Shown in pieces: positions 17,935 to 27,521 of a DNA stretch of 64,000 bases. Each line of letters starts with the position of its first letter. Position 1 is the first letter of the stretch. The DNA comes from JBALVT01 sp036960305 (GTDB taxonomy: Bacteria > Pseudomonadota > Gammaproteobacteria > Pseudomonadales > Halieaceae). Both the position numbers and the translations under genes were made by a program. The notes beneath the pieces are model-generated. The model saw only the letters and a program-made list of their open reading frames with translations. It did not search any database and was not told where the DNA came from. The stretch covers positions 62,001-126,000 of the forward strand of contig JBALWA010000001.1 in the NCBI GenBank assembly GCA_036960305.1. The letters are read 5' to 3'.

Positions 17935-18222
17935 CTAATCAATAACTTTGGGTACCAGATAGAGCCCGTCTTCTACAGCGGGTGCGATGGCCTGGAAGGC
18001 TTCTCGAAGATTGCCTTCGGTCACCTCGTCAGCCCGCAGTCGCTGGGTCGCGTCCAGGGGATTGGCCATGGGGGTTACATTGGCGGTATCGACCGCCTGT
18101 AGCTGATCCACCATGTCCAAGATAGCCGTAATTCGCTGGGTTAGCTCGCCTATTTGGTCGTCGGCGATGCTTATTCGGGCCAGCTCCGCAATTTTCTCTA
18201 TCTCGTCTTGTTCAATCGCCAT
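17935..18222 (-). CDS. gatC: Asp/Glu-tRNA amidotransferase subunit C
   Basis: Small 95-aa subunit that wraps around GatA and GatB and stabilises the complex. The family pattern is visible: N-terminal EIEKIAELARISIADDQI, the middle DMVDQLQAVDTANVTPMANP and the LRADEV segment. First gene of gatC-gatA-gatB, divergent from mreB. The 248-bp gap upstream (18223-18470) must hold promoters in both directions; on the minus strand TGATAAGTT around 18268-18276 could be an extended -10, but without a convincing -35. Confidence 0.95.
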   Translation of the reverse strand: MAIEQDEIEKIAELARISIADDQIGELTQRITAILDMVDQLQAVDTANVTPMANPLDATQRLRADEVTEGNLREAFQAIAPAVEDGLYLVPKVID

Positions 18223-18470
18223 GTCATTACACCTATTTGAGCCGTCTCGGCGGCGTCAGGGGGCGTAAACTTATCACATTTGCGCCTTGCCCAAAATCCC
18301 CCCGGTTGATACAGTTGCGGGAATAATACAAACCAAAAGAAACAATGCACCCCGTTCGCCCGAATACTGGTTTATTGACCGGTTTACCACCGGTTTTTGG
18401 TGGCTGGCCGGACGTATACCAGGTTCTGTAATGGGGCTTTTTTGATGGATTTATAAGGTAATCAGGATAG

Positions 18471-19508
18471 ATGTTAAAGAAATTGCGCGGAATCTTTTCC
18501 AATGATCTTTCCATAGATCTGGGTACCGCGAACACTCTCATTTACGTACGCGACCAGGGTATTGTGCTCGATGAACCATCGGTGGTCGCAATCCGTGTCC
18601 ATAATGGCCAGAAAACCATCGAAGCTGTCGGCATGGAGGCGAAGCGCATGCTTGGCCGGACACCGGGAAATATCACTGCAATTCGTCCCTTAAAAGATGG
18701 GGTTATTGCGGACTTCCAGGTGACGGAGAAAATGCTGCAGCACTTTATCGCCAAGGTCCATGAAAGCAAGTTTATCCGTCCCAGCCCGCGAGTGCTGGTG
18801 TGCGTGCCGTGTATGTCCACTCAGGTAGAACGCAGGGCGATACGTGAGTCGGCACTGAGCGCCGGTGCCCGGGAAGTACGCCTGATTGAGGAGCCCATGG
18901 CTGCCGCTATTGGTGCGGGTATGGATGTGGATGAGGCCCAGGGCTGTATGGTGGTCGATGTTGGTGGTGGTACCACTGAAGTGGCGATTATCTCCCTCAA
19001 CGGCGTGGTCTATCGCGACTCGGTGCGAATTGGTGGTGATCGCTTCGATGAAGCCATCGTCGCCCATGTGCGCCGTCGCTATGGCAGCTTGATCGGAGAC
19101 GCGACTGCTGAGCGGATTAAAGTCGAAGTCGGCTGCGCTTTTGCAGGCAGTGAACTGCGTGAAATTGATGTCCGTGGCCGCAATCTGGCCGAGGGCGTAC
19201 CACGCAGCTTTACGCTTAACAGCGATGAGATACTCGCAGCCCTGCAGGAACCATTGACCTCCATTGTCCAGTCGGTGAAATCTGCCCTGGAACAGTCACC
19301 ACCCGAGCTGGCGGCTGATATCGCCGAAAGCGGTATTGTACTAACCGGTGGAGGCGCCCTGTTACGTGATCTTGACAGGCTGATCTCAGAAGAAACCGGC
19401 TTGCCGGTCATTGTGGCCGAAGATCCTTTGACCTGTGTGGCAAGGGGCGGCGGTTTGGCCATGGAAAAAATGGATCGGCACACGCTGGACCTGCTGTCTA
19501 CTGAATAA
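18471..19508 (+). CDS. mreB: Rod-shape determining actin MreB
   Basis: Bacterial actin that forms membrane-bound filaments directing lateral wall synthesis. 345 aa. ATP-site motifs: SIDLGTANTLIYV near the N-terminus (phosphate 1), DVGGGTTEVAII (phosphate 2) and LTGGGALLRDLD (adenosine). The N-terminus MLKKLRGIFSNDL is amphipathic and would bind the membrane, as in E. coli. ATG is preceded by AGGATAG. First gene of mreB-mreC-mreD-maf-rng-yhdP, divergent from gatCAB. Confidence 0.98.
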   Translation: MLKKLRGIFSNDLSIDLGTANTLIYVRDQGIVLDEPSVVAIRVHNGQKTIEAVGMEAKRMLGRTPGNITAIRPLKDGVIADFQVTEKMLQHFIAKVHESKFIRPSPRVLVCVPCMSTQVERRAIRESALSAGAREVRLIEEPMAAAIGAGMDVDEAQGCMVVDVGGGTTEVAIISLNGVVYRDSVRIGGDRFDEAIVAHVRRRYGSLIGDATAERIKVEVGCAFAGSELREIDVRGRNLAEGVPRSFTLNSDEILAALQEPLTSIVQSVKSALEQSPPELAADIAESGIVLTGGGALLRDLDRLISEETGLPVIVAEDPLTCVARGGGLAMEKMDRHTLDLLSTE

Positions 19509-19544
19509 GGGTGGTTGGAGCACTAGCATTAAGTAGGAGTTCTC

Positions 19545-20381
19545 ATCAAACCGCTATTTATTGAACAATCTTCCCTGGGTCTGCGGGCCCTGCTGTCCGC
19601 ATTGATCGTCGCTGGTTTGATTACCGCTGATTACCGCTACAATAGCCTGGAGACTACCCGGTCACTCATGGATAGGCTTGCGGCACCCATTTATTGGGTA
19701 GCCGACATCCCCACACGAGTGCTGGGCTGGGGCAATACCAACATCCAGTCCCGCAGCCAGTTGCTCGATGAGAATGAAAAATTAAGTCGGGAGAACTTGA
19801 TCCTGGAGGGGCGCTCCCATCAAATGGCTGCACTCCGGGCCGAGAATGTACGATTACGATCCCTCTTGAATTCAACGGCTTTGCTACAGGATGACGTGCT
19901 GGTGGCAGAGCTTATTGGTGTCTCCCCCGATCCTATTCGGCATCAGTTGGTATTAAACAAGGGGGCTAGGGACAATGTGTATACCGGCCAGCCTCTCATT
20001 GATGCAGGCGGTTTGATGGGCCAGGTTGTTGCCGTGAGCGAGTACAGTTCCCGGGCCTTGTTGATTACCGATGCCACGCACTCTATCCCCTTACAGGTCA
20101 ATCGCAGTGGCGTACGGGTAATCGCCGAGGGTACCGGGGCTCTGGGCACGCTGGAAATACACCATGTTGCTGCGACCACTGATATTGAGGAGGGGGACTT
20201 GCTGGTCACATCCGGGCTAGGGGGGCGCTTCCCGGTCGGCTACCCGGTGGCGGTAGTGAGTAAGATCGAACGGGATCCGGGCCAGTCTTTCGCCACAGTG
20301 GAGGCTCGCCCCAGCGCTGCCCTCGACCGTAGTCGCTACGTGCTGTTGGTATTTACTGCCGAGAGCGGAGTGGCGGAATAG
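19545..20381 (+). CDS. mreC: Rod-shape protein MreC, apparent AUC start codon
   Basis: Bitopic periplasmic scaffold linking MreB to the elongation synthases. Homologues begin MKPxFxxxxSL, and this frame reads (M)KPLFIEQSSLGLRALL from 19545, but that codon is ATC. AGGAG at 19535-19539 lies 5 bases before it, ideal spacing. The next standard candidate, TTG 19602, has no ribosome site and would remove half of the transmembrane helix (about 10-28). From 19545 the protein has 278 aa: helix, coiled coil (about 65-100), then the beta-rich MreC core with TSGLGGRFPVGYPVAVV. mreD follows 3 bp later. Initiation from AUC is inference; a base change or sequence error is possible. Confidence 0.85.
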   Translation: MKPLFIEQSSLGLRALLSALIVAGLITADYRYNSLETTRSLMDRLAAPIYWVADIPTRVLGWGNTNIQSRSQLLDENEKLSRENLILEGRSHQMAALRAENVRLRSLLNSTALLQDDVLVAELIGVSPDPIRHQLVLNKGARDNVYTGQPLIDAGGLMGQVVAVSEYSSRALLITDATHSIPLQVNRSGVRVIAEGTGALGTLEIHHVAATTDIEEGDLLVTSGLGGRFPVGYPVAVVSKIERDPGQSFATVEARPSAALDRSRYVLLVFTAESGVAE

Positions 20382-20384
20382 CAC

Positions 20385-20873
20385 ATGGTGGATCGGGAGC
20401 AGCACGGTCTCTGGATAATCTGGGTTTCCTTTTTGGTAGCATCCATTCTGGCGGTAGTCAGTTTGCCCGAATGGTTGCTGTGGGCTCGCCCGGAGTGGGT
20501 GGCTTTGGTGCTGATCTACTGGACCATCGCGCTGCCTCACCGGGTGGGGCTGTTCACAGGACTGATCGTCGGCGTGGGTCTCGATGCCATTGAAGGGGCG
20601 GTTTTTGGCCAAAATGCATTCTCGTTAATGATTGTATCCCTGCTGTCACAGGTCTTGTATCAGCGTTTGCGGGTCTTTAATGTGCCCCAGCAATCCGGAA
20701 TGGTTTTCATGCTTATTGGCGTTAACCAGTTGATCTGCCAGTGGGTGCAAAACTTGCAAGGCACCGGCGCACCCTCATCACTGTTTTTACTCCCGGCGAT
20801 TTCCAGCGCGCTGATGTGGCCGGTAGTTTTTCACGTCCTGCGTTCATTGCGACGCTCCTACCGGATACTTTGA
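20385..20873 (+). CDS. mreD: Rod-shape protein MreD
   Basis: A 162-aa integral membrane partner of MreC with about five hydrophobic segments. Family features are the central PEWVALVLIYWTIALPHRVGLFTGLIVG region and the aspartate in VGLGLDAIEGAVFGQNAF-like context (GVGLDAIEGAVFG). The ATG lies 3 bp after the mreC stop, so translation is coupled, and maf begins 4 bp after its end. Confidence 0.93.
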   Translation: MVDREQHGLWIIWVSFLVASILAVVSLPEWLLWARPEWVALVLIYWTIALPHRVGLFTGLIVGVGLDAIEGAVFGQNAFSLMIVSLLSQVLYQRLRVFNVPQQSGMVFMLIGVNQLICQWVQNLQGTGAPSSLFLLPAISSALMWPVVFHVLRSLRRSYRIL

Positions 20874-20877
20874 ACAG

Positions 20878-21477
20878 ATGAAACATGTCAGCTTAATCCT
20901 GGCATCTGGCTCTCCCCGACGCAGGGAGCTACTGAGTCAGATGGGTGTTGTTTATCTCTGTGATCCAGCTGATATCGATGAGACAACGATAGCCGCGGAG
21001 CCACCCCGGGACTACGTGCAGCGAATGGCCAGCACCAAGGCCGCCGTTGTCGCGGCCCGGCATTCGCTCTCAGATAACGTAGTCCTGGCTGCAGACACAT
21101 CGGTAGTGATTGATGGCGATGTGCTGGGGAAGCCCGTTGATCACTTGGACGGTCTTGCTATTCTGGCCAGACTGAGCGGTCGTAAGCACACAGTGATGAC
21201 CGCTGTCTGTCTTCAGGGGGCGGAGGAACAGGTCACTCAATTGGTGACCACCGAAGTCGAGTTTATCCAGTTGACACGGGAAATATGTGAAGCCTACCTG
21301 GCAACCAGCGAGCCCTGGGACAAGGCGGGCGCCTACGGTATTCAGGGACTGGGCGGTGCGCTGGTGAAATCCATCAGCGGCAGCTATAGCAATGTTGTGG
21401 GATTGCCCCTGTTTGAGACCTGGCAAATGCTCTCGGCCGTGGGTGTTACTACCAGTCTGGGGCGTAACGATGGCTGA
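20878..21477 (+). CDS. maf: Maf/YhdE-type nucleoside triphosphate pyrophosphatase
   Basis: Hydrolyses non-canonical or excess nucleoside triphosphates (YhdE-type enzymes act on dTTP/UTP) to monophosphates; a housecleaning role. 199 aa. Signature residues: LASGSPRRRELL at the N-terminus, the LAADTSVVIDGDVLGKP segment with the catalytic Asp, and GSYSNVVGLPL at the C-terminus. The last 8 bp overlap the start of rng. Order mreD-maf-rng is standard in gammaproteobacteria. Confidence 0.94.
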   Translation: MKHVSLILASGSPRRRELLSQMGVVYLCDPADIDETTIAAEPPRDYVQRMASTKAAVVAARHSLSDNVVLAADTSVVIDGDVLGKPVDHLDGLAILARLSGRKHTVMTAVCLQGAEEQVTQLVTTEVEFIQLTREICEAYLATSEPWDKAGAYGIQGLGGALVKSISGSYSNVVGLPLFETWQMLSAVGVTTSLGRNDG

Positions 21478-22921
21478 AGAAATACTTATCAATGTGTCGC
21501 CCATGGAAACCCGGGTTGCAGTGATTGAGCAGGGTGTGCTTCAGGATGTTTATATTGAGCGTACAGCCGCTCGTGGCATCGTTGGCAATATTTATGTGGG
21601 CAAGGTGGTGCGGGTCCTGCCGGGCATGCAGGCGGCCTTCGTTGATTTCGGGGGTGAGCGCACGGGCTTTCTTCACGCGTCCGATATTCGCGGAAACGAG
21701 GAGAGCGGGCAGGGCGGGCAGTCTATCAGGGAGCTTGTTCACGACGGGAAAAAAATGATTGTCCAGGTGGCCAAAGATCCTCTGGGAAGCAAGGGGGCGA
21801 GGCTGACGACACAGCTGTCACTGTCATCAAGGTATCTGGTGTTCCAGCCGCAAGCTGACCGTATCGCCGTGTCGCGGCGTATTGAAGATCCGGCTGAGCG
21901 AGAGCGCTTACGGCAGATAGTGGACGAGGAACGTGTTGATAATATGGGTGGGTTTATTGTTCGCACGGTGGCCGAAGGTGCGAATCAGAGTGAGTTACAC
22001 GCGGACATACGCTATCTGAAGCGACTTGGAGCATCCGTATTGGCTGCGGGCAAGGCGGCCACACGCGCAACGCTGCTACACGAGGACCTGTCACTGGCGT
22101 TGCGTGCCGTTCGTGATTTTACGGGGCCGGGTCTGGAGCGCATATGGTTTGATGATGCAGAGTGTTTTAGCCGCGCACAGGCATTCTGTAATGATTATGT
22201 ACCCGCGGTCGCCGCTCACCTGGAGCTTTACCGTGGGGATCAATCCTTATTCGACAGCTACGGAGTCAGTGAGGAAATACAGTGTGCACTGGACCGAAAG
22301 GTCGAACTACAGTCCGGTGGCTATCTGGTCATCGATCAAACGGAGGCGATGACAACCGTTGATGTGAATACGGGCTCGTTTGTCGGCAAGAAGAACCTCG
22401 AGGGCACGATTTATCAGACCAACCTTGAAGCTGCGGTGGTATTGGCCAGGCAGCTGAGAATACGTAATCTGGGCGGTATTATTATTGTCGACTTTATCGA
22501 TATGCGGAATAACAAACACCGAGCAAACGTTCACAAGGCGCTGGAAACCGCATTGCAGGAAGATCCGGTTCAAACAAAGATGACGGCTATTTCCCCCCTG
22601 GGACTGATAGAAATGACACGGGAACGCAGTCGTGAGAGCCTCGAGCGCATGCTGTGTGAGCCCTGTCCCGTCTGCGATGGTCGGGGTGTACTCAAATCGG
22701 TGGAGACCATCTGCCTTGAGGCTTTACGAGAAATTATGTACGGGGCTCCCGCCTTTGAAGGTGATAACATTACAGTGCTGGCAGCCCAGAATGTCGTGGA
22801 TCGTCTACAAAGTGAGGAATCAGGAAATGTCGCGGATCTGGCAGCCAGACTTGGGAAGAAAATCACTTTTCGGGTAGAACCGGGCTATAGCCGGGAACAC
22901 TTCGACATCCTACGGCTCTAA
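21470..22921 (+). CDS. rng: Ribonuclease G
   Basis: Endoribonuclease of the RNase E/G family that matures the 5' end of 16S rRNA and takes part in mRNA decay. Start is ATG 21470 (MAEEILINVSPMETRVAV), overlapping maf, giving 483 aa, the usual RNase G length without the RNase E scaffold tail. Visible: S1 RNA-binding domain (about 38-120, GNIYVGKVVRVLPGMQAAFVDFG), DNase I-like catalytic site with DVNTGSFVG and IIIVDFIDM aspartates, and the CEPCPVC zinc-link cysteines that hold the dimer. Confidence 0.96.
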   Translation: MAEEILINVSPMETRVAVIEQGVLQDVYIERTAARGIVGNIYVGKVVRVLPGMQAAFVDFGGERTGFLHASDIRGNEESGQGGQSIRELVHDGKKMIVQVAKDPLGSKGARLTTQLSLSSRYLVFQPQADRIAVSRRIEDPAERERLRQIVDEERVDNMGGFIVRTVAEGANQSELHADIRYLKRLGASVLAAGKAATRATLLHEDLSLALRAVRDFTGPGLERIWFDDAECFSRAQAFCNDYVPAVAAHLELYRGDQSLFDSYGVSEEIQCALDRKVELQSGGYLVIDQTEAMTTVDVNTGSFVGKKNLEGTIYQTNLEAAVVLARQLRIRNLGGIIIVDFIDMRNNKHRANVHKALETALQEDPVQTKMTAISPLGLIEMTRERSRESLERMLCEPCPVCDGRGVLKSVETICLEALREIMYGAPAFEGDNITVLAAQNVVDRLQSEESGNVADLAARLGKKITFRVEPGYSREHFDILRL

Positions 22922-22956
22922 ACCCTGAAGCCCGCAAATCGAATTCGAGAAAATCA

Positions 22957-25900
22957 TTGGAACACGCTTTCTTTTACAGACTGAGTAGTATTCTTTGGAA
23001 AGCCATCGTCGGCATGGTGGTGGTGCTTGCGATCTATGTGAGTTTTGGCCGCCTCCTGATGTCCAATGTAGAGAGCTTTGGTGACGAGATCCTTCGGGAG
23101 CTTAATTTCCGGTCACCTTTTCAGATTGAGGCCAACGATGTCTCGGGGGAATGGCACTCTTTTACGCCTGAAATTGTTCTCACTGAGCTGCGCCTGACGG
23201 TCCCGGGTAGCAATGGCCTTCCTCTGGAGCTGGCCGAGGGTCGGGTCGCTATTGATGTCTGGGAGTCGCTGCGAACCCGAAGCCTGCAAACCTTTCGTGT
23301 CAATCTCGATCGCTTGTTGCTGCGCGGCGAGTTAACGGAAGACGGTAAGCTTCTGATTGCGGGTATGGGGGGTGGCGGTGGGGATTTCCCTCAGCTAATG
23401 GAGACGTTTCTGCTGAATATCGAGCAGGTAAACCTCACCAATAACCAGCTGTTTCTGGATCTGCCAAATCAAAGCCAGCGATTGTTTGACCTTGATCTTG
23501 TGCTCAGGCGCGAAGGCAGCTTTCGCAGGGTTGAAGCAAATCTTGGCTCCAGAACTACCGGCACCGGGATATTGATTGTTGCTGAGGGCGTCGGTAACCC
23601 CATGGTGAGTGAGAAGTTTTCCGGTGACCTGTATATCGATGTCGTCAATGCTGACCTGGAGTCGCTGCAGCGGATACTGCCGAAGAATTTGAGTATGAAG
23701 CTGGCCGGGGAAGTCGGTTTGCAGGCCTGGCTGGATTGGGATCGCGGCGTGCCCAAACTTCAGGCGGAAATCACCGGGGCGGGAGTCTCGGTTGAGAAGG
23801 CCGATGGCAGCTGGAAAATTCCGCTGGAAAAGCTGTTCGTCGAAGCCAGCTTGATGAAACGCGATGACCGATGGACGGTATTCGCCTCGGGGCTCGAACT
23901 GCAAACAGGCAGCTACTCGCTGAATTTACCGCGGCTGCAGTTTGACGTCCGGGGCGATTCCTTGCGAGTGCGTTCCGGCAGCCTCCAATTGGGGCAGGTC
24001 AGCGCATTTATTCTGGGGCTGGAACTGTTGTCTGACAAGCCGGAAGAAGTCTTTCGCGTCCTGGATCCCAGAGGGGAGATAACGGCTCTGGAATTGAATG
24101 TAGCGGACTTCAATGAGCCCGCACAGGACTGGGAGGTGACAGGAAATTTTGAGGCGCTGGAGGTTCAGCCTTGGCATGGAGCGCCCGGTGTAACAGCCGC
24201 CAGTGGTTATCTGGAATTTGAGGCGGGTGGAGGTTTTGTGCAATTGGACAGCCATCAATTTTCCATGTTTTTTCCAACAATTTACCGCGAGCCCATCAGG
24301 TTTGATGATTTTTATGGGAAGCTCTTTATTGATTGGACTGCCACAGACGTTACGCTGTCCAGTTCCCTGGTGCATGCCGAGGGCATAGCGGGGCGCGCTA
24401 CTGCCCTGTTTGGCCTCAATATTCCCCTGGTGAAGAGTGAGGTAGGTCTGGAGATGGACTTGCTTGTGGGGCTAACAGACTCTCACCCCATTCACCGTAC
24501 AAAGTATCTTCCCTATACGCTCAATGATGCGCTGCTGGGTTGGCTCAAAGGCAGTATTGGGGAAGGTCGGATTGAGGAGGGCGCCTTCCTTTGGCGTGGC
24601 AGCTTACTAAAGGCAGCTTCAGCCGCGCGAACGGTTCAGTTGTTTTTCAATGTTGCCGATACCAATCTGGATTACTATCCGGGGTGGCCTTCCCTGTCTG
24701 GCCTGGAGGGTATTGTGCTGATCAATGACACCCAGGTGAGTGTGTGGTCAGAAAAAGCCCGGCTCTATGATTCAGCAATTGAGTTTCTCAGTGTCGAAGC
24801 CTGGTTGAACGAAGATAAGCAGATGATGTTGGCGATCGACAGTCAGATGAAGGGCGATGCGGGCGATGGCATCAAGGTGATTAATACCTCCCCCCTTGGC
24901 AGTATCGTTGGTGAGGCATTTACCGAGTGGTCATTGAGCGGCGAGCTGGATACGCAGTTGGACTTGTTGATGAATCTCACGAACCCGAAAGTGCCGCCGC
25001 GGGTTACTGTAGACACCGACTGGAGCGATGTGGACTTACAGATCAACCCGGGAGCTTTGCGGCTAGACGATATCAATGGCCAGCTCTCCTACAGTTCGGC
25101 ACTTGGATTCAGTTCAACAGGGCTGTCAGGGTCAATCTGGGGCAAGGCGCTGGAGGCCGAGGTCAGGCAGGCCGCACCTGTGGTGTCTGAGGGTATCCCG
25201 GTAACTGGTAGCCGATACAATGCCGCCAGCTCAATCACAGAACTTGAGATAAAGACCGACGTTGATATACAGGATATCAGGCAGTGGCTAAATCTGGAGC
25301 TGCTGGCTCTGGCTGAGGGCGTGACGGCGGCGGAGCTGTTAATTGAGGTGCCGCCAGGCTTGTCCCCCAGGTTGTCAATCAGCAGCGACCTGACCGGTGT
25401 GAGTCTGGATCTGCCTGATCCCTGGCGCAAGGCCGCTTCAGAACAACGACCATTACTTGTTTCGCTGCCATTGGTGTCCGAACCAAAGATAGTGAGCCTG
25501 GACCTGGATGATGAATTATTTTTGCAAGTGCGCCTGGCGGACAATCGTTTTGACGGTGTTGCACTGGGTGTCCAACAAGTCCCTTATAACGTGACATCCG
25601 GCGTGGTCAAGGTGAGTGGGCATGCGTCTCTGATCAATGAAGAGCAGTGGCAGACTTTCCTGAGCGATTACGTTTACAGCAGTTTTCCAGATCAAGCCGG
25701 TGTGCAGAGTGACCCTGATCAGTCGTTGGAGAGCCAGCTTGAAATTCATATTGAAGATCTGCAGGCCGACAAACTGCAGGTCTTCGGTCAGACTCTTAAT
25801 GATGTGGTCTTCAGTATTGAGATGAAGGCCGGTGATACCCGACTGTCCGCTGAGGCTGGTTGGCTGGCCGGTGAGCTACTGCTCAGCGACGACAACAGTA

Positions 25901-26979
25901 GTGGGCAGTTGTTGATAGAGCGGCTTGATCTGGATGGTTTGTCCCATTTGAGCCTTGAGTCTGGCGAGGGCAGCAGCTTTGAAATTCCCGACCTGGATGT
26001 TTCATTGAAAAATATATCCCGTGACGGGCTGGCACTGGGTGAACTCGCATTTCTTGTACGACATGATGAACAGCTATTGCGAGTTGAGCAGATCGAGGGA
26101 AATCTAGCCGGTCTGGAACTGACATCGTCAATGCCCAACACCCTGTTGTGGTCGCAGGGGGGTGAGGCCAGTAAGACACAGCTCAGAGCACTACTGGAAT
26201 TTCGCGACTTCGGTAAGACACTGGAAAAACTGACATACCAGAATATTATTGAAACCCGCAGTGGCCAAATTGATGTTGCGCTGGAGTGGCCGGGCGGGCC
26301 ACAAGACTTCTCGCTGGCCGACTTGCAAGGATCCCTGGCACTGGACGTTGATGAGGGCCGCTTTTTGGATACGCCCTCGGGGGCCTCGGGCACACTTAAG
26401 GTGGTGGGCATCCTGAACCTGGCAGATATCGTGCAACGCTTGAGCCTGGATTTGTCAGACATGTTTTCATCGGGGATACCGTTTCATTCGATTCAGGGCG
26501 ATGTGCTGTTTCAAAGCGGCACGATCGAAGTCCCGAATATGGATGTAAAGGGCCGTTCCAGTGGTTTTCAGTTTAGCGGTGAATCAGATGTGGTCTCGCA
26601 ATCCCTGGAGGGGGAGTTGATCGCGACGCTGCCTGTGGCTAATAATCTACCCTGGGTCGCGGCGCTGGCAGTCGGTCTGCCGGTGGCTGCGGGGGTATTT
26701 GTCGTCAGCAAAGTTTTTGAAAAGCAGATGAACCGTTTTTCCAGTGCGGTCTATCGTATCGATGGAACCTGGGGGAATCCTGAGATTGATTTTGATCGAA
26801 TTTTCGACACATCCTCAGCGCGTAAAGTGATCGTTGTGAATGAAACCGAGACCAGGTCCGAGGAAACTGTACTGATTCTGGATCCGAACAACCCCATGGA
26901 TTCCTTAATTCAGGACCCCAATTCCCTCGCCCCAGGAATCACCGTCCAACCACTGCCTGCAGCGGCAACGGAGCATTAG
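22957..26979 (+). CDS. yhdP: YhdP-family AsmA-like envelope protein
   Basis: A very large (1340 aa) protein anchored by an N-terminal helix (about 14-34) and otherwise a beta-rich periplasmic body of the AsmA/TamB/YhdP superfamily; E. coli YhdP moves phospholipid towards the outer membrane. The start is TTG 22957, after GAGA, since no ATG gives the MEHAFFYRLSSILWK start. A second hydrophobic stretch near 1228-1252 precedes a variable acidic tail. It follows rng by 35 bp, as in Pseudomonas and E. coli. tldD, usually next, is missing; the convergent gene is darP. Confidence 0.9.
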   Translation: MEHAFFYRLSSILWKAIVGMVVVLAIYVSFGRLLMSNVESFGDEILRELNFRSPFQIEANDVSGEWHSFTPEIVLTELRLTVPGSNGLPLELAEGRVAIDVWESLRTRSLQTFRVNLDRLLLRGELTEDGKLLIAGMGGGGGDFPQLMETFLLNIEQVNLTNNQLFLDLPNQSQRLFDLDLVLRREGSFRRVEANLGSRTTGTGILIVAEGVGNPMVSEKFSGDLYIDVVNADLESLQRILPKNLSMKLAGEVGLQAWLDWDRGVPKLQAEITGAGVSVEKADGSWKIPLEKLFVEASLMKRDDRWTVFASGLELQTGSYSLNLPRLQFDVRGDSLRVRSGSLQLGQVSAFILGLELLSDKPEEVFRVLDPRGEITALELNVADFNEPAQDWEVTGNFEALEVQPWHGAPGVTAASGYLEFEAGGGFVQLDSHQFSMFFPTIYREPIRFDDFYGKLFIDWTATDVTLSSSLVHAEGIAGRATALFGLNIPLVKSEVGLEMDLLVGLTDSHPIHRTKYLPYTLNDALLGWLKGSIGEGRIEEGAFLWRGSLLKAASAARTVQLFFNVADTNLDYYPGWPSLSGLEGIVLINDTQVSVWSEKARLYDSAIEFLSVEAWLNEDKQMMLAIDSQMKGDAGDGIKVINTSPLGSIVGEAFTEWSLSGELDTQLDLLMNLTNPKVPPRVTVDTDWSDVDLQINPGALRLDDINGQLSYSSALGFSSTGLSGSIWGKALEAEVRQAAPVVSEGIPVTGSRYNAASSITELEIKTDVDIQDIRQWLNLELLALAEGVTAAELLIEVPPGLSPRLSISSDLTGVSLDLPDPWRKAASEQRPLLVSLPLVSEPKIVSLDLDDELFLQVRLADNRFDGVALGVQQVPYNVTSGVVKVSGHASLINEEQWQTFLSDYVYSSFPDQAGVQSDPDQSLESQLEIHIEDLQADKLQVFGQTLNDVVFSIEMKAGDTRLSAEAGWLAGELLLSDDNSSGQLLIERLDLDGLSHLSLESGEGSSFEIPDLDVSLKNISRDGLALGELAFLVRHDEQLLRVEQIEGNLAGLELTSSMPNTLLWSQGGEASKTQLRALLEFRDFGKTLEKLTYQNIIETRSGQIDVALEWPGGPQDFSLADLQGSLALDVDEGRFLDTPSGASGTLKVVGILNLADIVQRLSLDLSDMFSSGIPFHSIQGDVLFQSGTIEVPNMDVKGRSSGFQFSGESDVVSQSLEGELIATLPVANNLPWVAALAVGLPVAAGVFVVSKVFEKQMNRFSSAVYRIDGTWGNPEIDFDRIFDTSSARKVIVVNETETRSEETVLILDPNNPMDSLIQDPNSLAPGITVQPLPAAATEH

Positions 26980-26996
26980 CTGAGCTAATTTTTTTT
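26975..26996 (+). terminator. Compact terminator overlapping yhdP and darP stop codons
   Basis: ATTAGC-TGA-GCTAAT (26975-26989) followed by a run of eight T. The stem contains the yhdP TAG, and the T-run is the reverse complement of the lysine/asparagine codons at the end of darP. The stem is only 6 bp and AT-rich, so strength is uncertain. Confidence 0.5.
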
Positions 26997-27521
26997 CTCT
27001 TGTTGTTCAAGTAGAGCGCGCAAATACTTAAACATTTTACGGCTGGCTGCCGGTGGCTTGCCCTGTTTTAGTTCTCGCTGGTGTTGCAATACCAACTGCC
27101 TTAGTTGCTGTCGATCGGCTTGCTCCCATCGTACCATCACCAGTTCTACGCCTTTGAGCCCCGCTTCCAATACTTCGTCACGGAGTTCCTCCAGTGCATG
27201 GAAGGCATCGTTCTTATCCTGTTTCTGTGCGCGCAGTGCCGCCAGTGCATCGATAATAGGCTGTGCATCGATGTCCCGCATCAGCCTCCCGATGAACTGC
27301 ATGTGCCGACGTCGGGCGTTATTGGATTTGATGCGCCGGGTTTCCTGTATGGCCAGTACCAGGCGCTCATCACCTACCGGTATTTTGGCCAATTGCTTGT
27401 CACTGAGACTGATCAGTGATTCACCGATTTCCTGTAACGCCGTCATCTGGCGCTTTAATTCGCTTTTACTCGGTTCGGTGTACTCCTCATCGGAGTCATC
27501 TCGTTTGTCATAGTTACGCAT
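26985..27521 (-). CDS. darP: Ribosome-associated protein DarP (YjgA, DUF615)
   Basis: Assists maturation of the 50S subunit in E. coli. I use ATG 27521 (MRNYDKRDDSDEE), 178 aa; it overlaps the mgtE stop by 8 bp. Family traits are the acidic N-terminus, SKSELKRQMTALQEIGE, the LAIQETRRIKSNNARRRHMQFIGRLMR segment and the C-terminal KYLRALLEQ. Normally found near tldD/pmbA after yhdP; here the gene is turned against yhdP and follows mgtE. Confidence 0.93.
   Translation of the reverse strand: MRNYDKRDDSDEEYTEPSKSELKRQMTALQEIGESLISLSDKQLAKIPVGDERLVLAIQETRRIKSNNARRRHMQFIGRLMRDIDAQPIIDALAALRAQKQDKNDAFHALEELRDEVLEAGLKGVELVMVRWEQADRQQLRQLVLQHQRELKQGKPPAASRKMFKYLRALLEQQEKKN

Noticed and set aside
18223..18470. 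Repeated ACCGGTTTACC/ACCGGTTTTT words upstream of mreB
   Set aside because: Short, imperfect direct repeats in a promoter region; spacing does not form a clear operator or promoter.
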